Source: Linnemannia schmuckeri
Taxonomy: Eukaryota > Mortierellomycota > Mortierellomycetes > Mortierellales > Mortierellaceae
Assembly: GCA_029449235.1 (NCBI GenBank)
Contig: JANATG010000001.1
Location: 2,418,001-2,482,000, forward strand
DNA length: 64,000 nucleotides
Reading direction: 5' to 3'
Of the stretch, positions 56,515 to 64,000 are shown piece after piece. Each line of letters starts with the position of its first letter. Within the stretch, counting starts at the first letter, position 1. Both the position numbers and the translations under genes were made by a program. Under the pieces are notes generated by a model. That model was not told the DNA's origin. It worked only from the letters and a program-made list of their open reading frames with translations, and made no database searches.

Positions 56515-57400
56515 AAAATATGGGCCCAGCCCTACTACAGCACTACCCTGCCAGTAACTTTTTTCTCTTCCGCCCGTACTGCCGCCCGTAGAGTCGCCCC
56601 TACTGAAACCCTCATCTCAATAATCTACCCTACCTGTACTGGGATTTCAATACCCTACTCCATTACTCGTGCCGGCTTCCCTACACCCCACCTTACAAGG
56701 ACGCAACCCCTTATAACAGTTACCTCGTTCCTCACCAGCTCGTCCGAGCGTAATAATAGATCTAAATTGGTAGTTTAACCAGGTGTTGAAGGTGTGGTCA
56801 GTAGTCTTGTTCTTGTTTCTTTGCTGGCCTGTTTTGTGGCGTGACGGAGGAAAAAGCGCAATGAGGCGCGATTTTTTTTGAATGGTCACAAAACACAGGA
56901 TCTATTACTTCTAGGGAGAGTGGGGGGAGGGGGGGGTATGGGTATTAGCGGCGGCGGTGGTGGAAATGGTAGGGTTGGAGTTGGAGACGACGCTGCTATT
57001 GCTGCTGGTAGTAATAGTAGCGGTATTGGCGGCGAAGCTGCAAGACACCAGCCAGTGCTATTGGAGCATACTCTAACCCCACACAATAATAATAGTAGCA
57101 GCATTCAGACGACCAGTACGATCAGTATTCATACGACCCCTATTATGCACAGCGTCAACACCACCAGCGCCAATAGCAGCAGCAGGGCGTCCAGGAATAT
57201 TATGCAAACCAGCAACGGAAATAGGGGTACTATTTTGAGATCCAATCATACCGTCAGAGCCAGCATTTCACGTCCTCAAGATTTCACCACCTCAGCATTG
57301 CACGTCCACGCTTCTCACAATGGATCTTCGTCTCTCGCCATGAACTAGATCCCTGCAGCGTCATCCAACCTAGATAACGTATGCCTTATTCCACCTCCTT
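56515..57400 (+). pseudogene. Decayed tandem copy of the single-span membrane protein
   Basis: Matches the gene at 55083 in order. A Tyr/Thr/Pro head (AQPYYSTTLPV) is followed by a membrane span and basic stretch (GVEGVVSSLVLVSLLACFV, a stop, RRKKRNEAR). A Gly-rich stretch follows, then YDQYDQYSYDPYYAQRQ against YGQDQYAPYYAQRQ, and YFEIQSYRQSQHFT against YAETQSYHQSPHFT. Start codon and frame are lost. The upstream region is also duplicated. Confidence 0.85.
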
Positions 57401-57684
57401 TTCCTTGAGCGAGATGAGAGACTATTCGTCTCTTTAGACGACAAGTCCTTTCTAACAGTCTGCCACTGGAGTTCCTTTGCAGGGTCGACGAGGAAGCTCG
57501 TTCAAGAAAGGTACTTTTAAACTAGTTTTAATACCAAGCCCACGTCAAAACTTACACGTAAAAAAAACGCTTCCTTTTTCCATTCATGCTACCACTAAGG
57601 TTGAACTGGTCGATGTCGCGTCCGAAACTCTTGCCCGATCGTTCTTCCAAATGAACACATCCTATTCCCAAAAATCGAAGCATG

Positions 57685-58330
57685 TCACATCCTCGGCCAC
57701 GGCTTGAACGTCTCCTCACTCCGAACCCTCAAGGTCTTACCCAGCAGTAATTTGACATCCAGGAGCAACTCCAGATTCTCGAGTTTCGCCGTCAGTTCCT
57801 CATAGTCTGCACATTTTTTTTGGCTCTTGGTATTTGATAGGTACCTCCCCTTGATGAGCAACAGCGGCAGTGACCATCTCTGCATGATGGTCCTCCATGA
57901 CTTGTCAACGCACTTCCTGGACCGGCCAATCAGTCTTCTACTCCCTCTGTAACAGCAACTCCCACATCTGCGATTCATAAAACTTCCTCCACGCCTCCTG
58001 CCTCTCCACCAAATTAAACTTCTCTCTTCCTCTGCCATCGCCCCCGGTCCCGACCCTGCCGCTACCCAATCAATCCCCAAATCCGTCGGCACATTCATAG
58101 CGGGAACATGTTGGTCCCTGTCCAAAATTTTGGTCTCGTGCCTTGGAACCTCAATCTCTCCAGCCCCTTTAACCACGTCAACAAAAGGAGCCCCGCCTGG
58201 GGTTTCAGATGTCGAGAACTCGAAAACGAGCTGCGATTTTGGAGAGGCTCGAGGTTGAGGTAGAAGTTGACTAGAGCAGGGCACATGGTGGAGAGGTATC
58301 CATAGAGGATTCGAAGTTATCGAGCGTTAT
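57685..58330 (-). pseudogene. LRR fragment, probable F-box-family relic
   Basis: The minus strand shows LRR-like text in shifting frames (MCPALVNFYLNLEPLQN; later YEELTAKLENLELLLDVKLL). The end resembles C-terminal repeats of F-box/LRR proteins. No F-box was found upstream of it. Assignment is by composition and context only. Confidence 0.5.
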
Positions 58331-58692
58331 ATGGTTCTCGCTCGGAATCGAATTTCGAGACCGTCATGGATCTTGAGTGGGTGATGAAGAGGGAGAATGA
58401 CATGTTAAGCGTTCGTAACTTACATCAGGAAAACAAAAAGAAATCATTAGAGAGGACATTTTTTTGATGGTTGCACATTTAAGAGAATAAAATAAAAAGA
58501 AAATGGCGACAAGAGCATAAACATCCAGAGTATCTTATGACAGGCCCAAATACCAGACTGGGTTTTAACAAGTACTTCAATCCTCGAAACCTTACACATC
58601 CTTGTTCCCACAATTCTCCGATGCACATCTATTTGATTCATCCACATCCAGATCCGAAGCGCCAACAAGTGCAACAAATGTGGGAATTCACA

Positions 58693-60022
58693 TTAGTAGT
58701 AATGCAACTCGTCGCCCAAAAACGGTTTCCTCCCTGAAACAGGACGCAAGTCCAGCATCGTAATCACATTCTGTGGCCTTATCGCGGGCGTCGGTGCGTT
58801 TTGTAAACGCTGCTGTAGGCTCTTGTAGAACCGTTCCGAAAACTCAAGGTAGTCAGTCGATACACTGGACTGGAGGGCAGGACAAAGCTTGAGTAGGCGT
58901 TGTGGGTTTGTGCTCTCCAGATTTAGAGCCTCGACGGAGAGGTGTAGGTTTCTGAGCATTGGTAGCAGTAGCGGTTGAGGTTGCGGTTGCGGTTGCGGTA
59001 GGGCCAAGCCGTACTTCCTCTCGAGATGCTGACATAAAGCCTCGAGAGTCTCTGCAGCTTTCTCCATCAAAACTCATCCACCTCCCCCCATCATCATCAG
59101 AGCCCATCCCCAAAAACAAATTCCCATCCTCATTATCACTCATCCGAATTCGAGCGAGCTGCAATCCAATCGCGGCGCAGCCGACAAGGAATCCAGAAGG
59201 GTGCTCGAGAACAAATACCCGCAGGTGAATCAAAGAATCTCCCCTTCCTCTTCCTCCGTCTTTTGCGACCATGAACTTACTCCGAGAGTCCGAATCGTCA
59301 TCATCGTCACTATCCAGAAAGGGGTCCGGGTTCCAGATGGACATTTTAGGATGGAAGACGACCTCCTGAAGGAACGGACATGCTCAAAAGGCCGTATTTG
59401 ATCGGATCTCACAATCGAGATCGGTCTTCATCCGGAGAACGGTTAGGTGTGACAGGAATGGGAGGAGATGTACAAGTTGGCTGTCAAACCCCAAGAATTT
59501 CTCAGTCAGAATTAATTCTTGTAGAGCTGCTTCAGGAAACGACCACCTCATTCGACCCTCTCCACCCTCCTGCCGGTCCTGCTCCTGCTTCTGCCTTCCA
59601 TCATCTTCATTCTTACGTTCTCTTCTTTCGGGATTCTCCTCCCATCGTCGATGCTTCACCCTAAGCGCCACAGCTACCTTGGCCCTCTGTGGCAACCGCC
59701 ATATAGCCTCCGCCCCACTCATGAGATGCGTGAACCAATGCAGTCATCTCGTCACCGGCAATTGCTTCCTAACAACAACCTCTAGCTCCTTGTTTGTCAT
59801 ATCTGTATCATAAACAGCCTCATGAACGACACGGCACTGACTGGCATGGAACCATTGCCGGCAGACCAGGATCGCAGACAGGTCAAGCGTGGTTTCGTCT
59901 ACGAACGAAAAGATCTTGTCGAACAGTTCCGGGATCTCCAGCGGCAAAGTATTGCGACGTTGGTGCACAGCGCTGTTGTTGTCGTCGGGCAATTGGTCTG
60001 GTGTAGTTGAATGATCTGTCAT
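58693..60022 (-). pseudogene. F-box/LRR pseudogene, probable family B
   Basis: Start MTDHSTTPDQLPDDNNSAV. The F-box is complete (LPLEIPELFDKIFSFVDETTL, ILVCRQWFHASQ). The frame stops at 59744-59746 but continues in the same frame (LHWFTHLMSGAEAIWRLPQ), with LRRs (LQELILTEKFLGF, LTVLRMKTDL). It shifts frame near 59380 into an acidic, Gly-rich stretch (FLDSDDDDDSDSRSK) and then ETLEALCQHLERKYGL and LPMLRNLHLSVEALNLES, ending ELHYY at 58693. The F-box is closest to the 45791 copy. The family-B terminal block was not found. Confidence 0.78.
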
Positions 60023-60260
60023 TTTGCTGTCTCCAGAGTCAACGGTGAGGGCGGGGATGATGGGAGCGAAAGAAGGAAAGAACAAAAGCAATGCAAACGA
60101 GAACTGAAAAAAGGCGGCGGGTGGGCTCTTAAGGACCAAATGGGTGGCTTTCGACTGAACAAATCTCATAAATGACCGCTTGGTTTAATTTCTTGAGTAA
60201 AGTGCGTGAGTGTATCTTGTGGCAGCGATCCAAAGGAGACTTCAAAAAAAAACGAGCTAT

Positions 60261-63200
60261 CTAAAAAAGACCCAGAAGGTCATTCTCAGCAGACGATTGG
60301 GTTGGCTTAGTAGGCTGCTGTTGCTGCTGAGGTTGGCCAAACCCACCCAGACCTCCCAGATCTCCAAAGGGGTCGTTCCTTGCCGGTGCTGATGCCTGCT
60401 GCTGGTGCTGTGTCTGTTGCTGTTGCATGCCTCCCATGCCTCCCATGCCTCCCATAACTCCCATACCTCCCATACCTCCCATGCCTCCAAAGACACTGCT
60501 GCTAGACTCAGACATATCTGACGACATGTCAAACAAGTCTGCACTATAATTAGGTCCGTTGTTACCGGCAGGCTTGCTGGACGAGACGGGTGGGGAGGTG
60601 TATGCTGGCTCTGATGATCCAAAGTCCAAGTCGAGCAAGTCTGCCATGGCATTCTTGGGAGCTGGTGCCCCTGAAGCATCCAGTACTGCGTCTCCAATAA
60701 TCTGTTCTTCGTCCCTTGCACTAGAAGTGATTTAAATAAGCGTTCGCTGGTTAGTCATTACGTACTCATTTTTCACAATAAATTATGCCATAAATTGAAA
60801 AGCCTATATCGTGTGACTTACTCCGCGGCGGCAGCCTTCTTGACGGCGTCGGCGCTAAAAGCTCTGTTGCCCATGAATGCCTTGGGGGGCTTGTGGTAGA
60901 CTGAAGCAAGGGTCGAGATGTTGTTGATAAGTTCGTCCATAAGCGCAGGCGAGATCGTCCTTGTCTCCACCGAGATTGGGGGCTTCTCAGACAAGACCAC
61001 CGCTTTGGCAGCCTGAGGGTCGGTCGACAGCAAACGCCAGTAGACGTAGGCGCGGTCGCGGGTATCGGGGTTATCAATCTCGTTGGTGGCTGTCTGCAAA
61101 ACACGGTGCACAATCTCCTGTGACTGGGCGGGCTTCTTCAAGAACAATTTTACAGTTGCTGTGAGGAGCTGGAGCTGCACCTGAGAGTTCTCCTCCAAGA
61201 AGGTTTCCAAAAAGTTCTCAATCAACTCGTCGGCGTTCTCAATACGCTCGGCGTACTCTCCAATGATCCAGATCAGTGAGCCCTTTGCCTCTGGCTCGTC
61301 CAGAGAATCCAAATTCTGGCAAAGAGTAGGAATAATAGCCTCATACCGCTTGGGGTACTTGCGGAAAATATCCTAATAGAGATAATTCGCAGCCTTGGAT
61401 GATAAGTGCCTTACTAACGTTGTTTAATGCATGCACTCGCTGCCAAAAGCAGTGAGACCAAAAGTACTTACCTTGATGACAATGATGGCCTCCTGAACAA
61501 CATAGTTGACTTTAGTGTTGATGAGATCCAAGAGAACGTTGACGCACCGCTCCGAAGCCTCGTCAATCATAATAGCACACCGCCCAATAGCACGAACAGC
61601 CTTGCGCACGAACTCAACATCCACCTCCGAAGCATATCTATAATGTAAATAATAAAAATAATTCAAAGGTCAGCCTCGAGTGACTCATGGAGTACGATTT
61701 TTAAAAGCACTGGTCGCGTGCAATGGAAATAGTCCTTACTCTTTGAGTTCAGAGAGAATCTGTTCAATGTTCTTGTCGTTACACAGCTTGATCATAATCT
61801 CCAGCTTCTCACGCTTGACGTATGGCGGGTCATTGTATTTGCAGAAGAACACACGCACGTCGTTCTGAAGAATGTCGGGGCGCTTCTGAAGAATTAAGTT
61901 GATGTTGCGGAGTGAGACGTACTGAACCTCGGGTGCCGATGCCAGAAGTGTAACTATGTAAGAATTCAAAAAAAGGTAGAACTGCTTAGTTATTTCCTTG
62001 CCGCTTCCATCCATGCCATACTCGCCCAAAAACGATAAACCATACCGAGAGGAGGAGACATCTTCTTGATCAAGCTTTTGATAAAGTCCTCATTCCTGAT
62101 GTAGCGCATAAAGATCATGATGACTCGAATAGCAGAGAGAACCACAGATCCGTTGGCGTGCTGAAGACGAGGGATAACACGCTCACAAACATTTTCAGCC
62201 TCCTTCGAGTCCAATGGCCTGTAGTCCGCCAGCGAGGTCAAAATCGCAATCTGGCCCCATTCTGTGCATTCGTTGAGAGCAGCCAACATCTTGTTCATAA
62301 TTGCCACATTGACTACAAAGACGTCCTTTGATGCCGAGGATTCTTGCATCTCTGCCAAGGCGGTCACAGCATTAGCAACAACCTATATGTGGAAGTTTTC
62401 AGTTGAAACAAGCGAATGAGCGTGGTGTCGAGCATCATTACTCCTAAGGGTATAAAACCCTCTTTCCAAAGACAGCAAGAGTACGAAGTCGCCCTGCCAT
62501 TTACCATGGGGTTAGAATCCGAAACAAGGTCCTGAAGGATAGTGACGAATCCGTTCTCCAATGCTCTCTCCTGGTCCAAGTCCCACAACTTGGCCACACC
62601 AATGGCGGCAGTCTTGCGCACATAGGGGTTGTCATCCTCCAAGCATTTTCTGAGAGGTTCACAGATATGATCCAGAATCTTGTCCACACGAATACAGCCC
62701 ATTGTGCGGATAGCCAAGGCACGAATCAAAGGGTTGATGTGGTCCGTATCCTACCGTTGTTAGCAAGAGAGCAGCTGTGAGTCTCGAGTTCTAGAATATA
62801 ATAGCAGCTCTGGTTCCATCAAGCCTGAAGAAGAGATTGTTTGTTGAAGCGTACCTTGACGAAGGTGTTGACGGCGAGAATGACCAAGTCTGGGTTCGAC
62901 TTTGCATAGTTCATCAAGTACAAGTAAACCAGTTTTTTCTATGATAGTTAAAAATACAAAGGAAACGTTAGCCAGCAAAACACAAGTTGATAACGTACCC
63001 GTGTCCGTCTCTCGTTTCTTGCCAGCCGCCATGATCTTCATCACCATCTGCAAGGTTCTCTCCTCGAACCCTGATGTGCTTCTTATTTACCATTTCCAAG
63101 TCCTCGGTCTGCATGTTCTTAACGACCTGAGGAAAAAGTGAGCTGACATCCTTGCCGACTGTCATGTTGGCGATGACGCGCTTGACGGCATCCTTGCGTC

Positions 63201-63424
63201 GGTCTCGGTACTCGCTGTTCAAGTCTGCCAACAGTTCGGCATTCTCGCCTATAGAGTGGGAAGATGGTGTGTATGAGAGGTGGGACAGTTTGTCTGTGTC
63301 AGGATAACAACCGACGCCATTTTTCTTTTGGTGCGTTCCTTGATATAGAGCTGGCGGTAGAGAACTGACCCTTCTTGTTGTTGGCAAAGAAGCGACCGGC
63401 GTTCTGCTTGATGAAGTCGGCCAT
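60261..63424 (-). CDS. APL2: AP-1 complex beta subunit (beta-adaptin)
   Basis: Nine exons on the minus strand: 63370..63424, 63091..63248, 62855..62938, 62505..62750, 62046..62382, 61740..61953, 61472..61637, 60822..61372, 60261..60720; 756 residues, every junction GT..AG. Residues about 20-560 are the adaptin N-terminal solenoid, with beta-adaptin landmarks KKLVYLYLMNYAKSNPDL, NPLIRALAIRTMGCIRVDKI, DDNPYVRKTAAIGVAKLW and GSLIWIIGEYAERIENADEL. The hinge holds a clathrin box LLDLD (632-636), a Gly/Met-rich repeat, poly-Gln and a DPFGDL motif. It ends DLLGLF with no appendage (ear) domain, as I recall for fungal AP-1 beta (Apl2), hence the symbol; AP-2 beta is the alternative. It loads clathrin and cargo at the trans-Golgi network and endosomes. 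Confidence 0.9.
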
Positions 63425-64000
63425 ATGTCCTTGATATGAGATGAAGAAGGGAGGGGAGGTGAGGTTTGTTGTTGTCAAAAGAAGGAAGGAGAGAATCGTG
63501 GAAAGGAGAAGAAGCGGATGGGGAGAACAACGTGTGAAGGAAAGAAAGATGATGTGGGAAACTGAGTTTTGTATGGGATGGGTTTGACTGGCTGGACTTC
63601 GATCCTCGCGGGTGCCACGATTCACATCTGTGTCCCCGTGACTTGCGTGCAACGGCACTTTGTGCACAAATCACTCGCCTGTAAGCAACAACGCCTCCAA
63701 ACGAGAATCAACAGGTTACTTTTTAATGCTTTTTTTATTTAATATTATACAAGTGTTGCCAGAGTAAGTGCTCCCTACGCTCTGTTATCGCTTCCAAGTC
63801 TGATGAATTATTGTTTTGATCTGTTGCTGGTGTGTATGCTGGTGTCTGTTCGGAAAAGTGACCTTTTCAAGGCGCACAGATCGAACGAAAATTATTCCTG
63901 ATCCGTGGGTAGCAATCCTCTCTTTCCTGGTGTCGTTTTACTCCTTCCACTGCCAACCGCACTTGAGTTCAGTGCACTTGTAAAACGTCGTCATAGGCTC
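63425..64000. other. Upstream region of beta-adaptin and window end
   Basis: Pyrimidine-rich (on the minus strand) leader to about 63560, then unassigned sequence. The AT-rich stretch at 63715-63750 may be a 3' flank of a gene outside the window. No open frame of note. Confidence 0.4.

Noticed and set aside
1..64000. tRNA genes, rRNA, CRISPR arrays, viral insertions
   Set aside because: No TTCGA-type T-loop in a cloverleaf context, no rRNA blocks, no regularly spaced repeats with unique spacers, and no viral polymerase or capsid motifs were recognised.

Overview
The window is nuclear DNA of a filamentous early-diverging fungus. I would place it in Mucoromycota, most likely a Mortierella-type (Mortierellomycotina) genome. 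The evidence is fungal housekeeping genes with short GT-AG introns, CT-rich 5' leaders with TATA boxes about 100 bp upstream of ATGs, and a very expanded F-box/leucine-rich-repeat (LRR) family. A conserved module of unknown function (FLCECGEH...HLAKHEGY) in the 980-residue gene is one I associate with this fungal group. The placement rests on family knowledge, not on a search.

Layout. 1-4.7 kb: 3' part of a glycogenin gene with a long C-terminal tail. 7.0-9.5 kb: a complete five-exon catalase. 10.8-17.9 kb: a 1.35-kb almost identical inverted repeat (10846-12200 and 16509-17862) flanking an intact F-box/LRR gene. 18.7-20.1 kb: a broken RecQ-like helicase. 21.5-24.4 kb: a choline-transporter-like (CTL/PNS1) gene with the relic of a second copy upstream. 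24.8-48 kb: a dense array of F-box/LRR genes and pseudogenes on both strands. 48.0-51.0 kb: a two-exon, 980-residue coiled-coil/LRR-like protein of unknown function, with a broken paralogue at 36-37 kb. 52.9-60.0 kb: another intact F-box gene, a single-span membrane protein with a decayed tandem copy, and two more F-box relics. 60.3-63.4 kb: a nine-exon AP-1 beta-adaptin gene.

About fourteen F-box/LRR loci can be recognised: five look intact, one has a frameshift inside the F-box, and the rest are broken. They form two families. Family A shares a motif of the form V-E-E-L-F-P-V-F-S-R-L. Family B shares a C-terminal block, and every copy of it here is dead. This is a birth-and-death cluster; the intact products would be variable substrate-recognition subunits of SCF ubiquitin ligases.

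The main mobile-element signal is a pair of 723-bp elements (37141-37863 and 52127-52849). They have about 121-bp terminal inverted repeats and TA target sites, as expected of non-autonomous Tc1/mariner-type elements. Their interior matches a 461-bp stretch that, without the termini, lies next to the RecQ relic at 20.2-20.7 kb. I saw no tRNA, rRNA or CRISPR array. Exon junctions were assigned by hand from reading frame and GT/AG sites.
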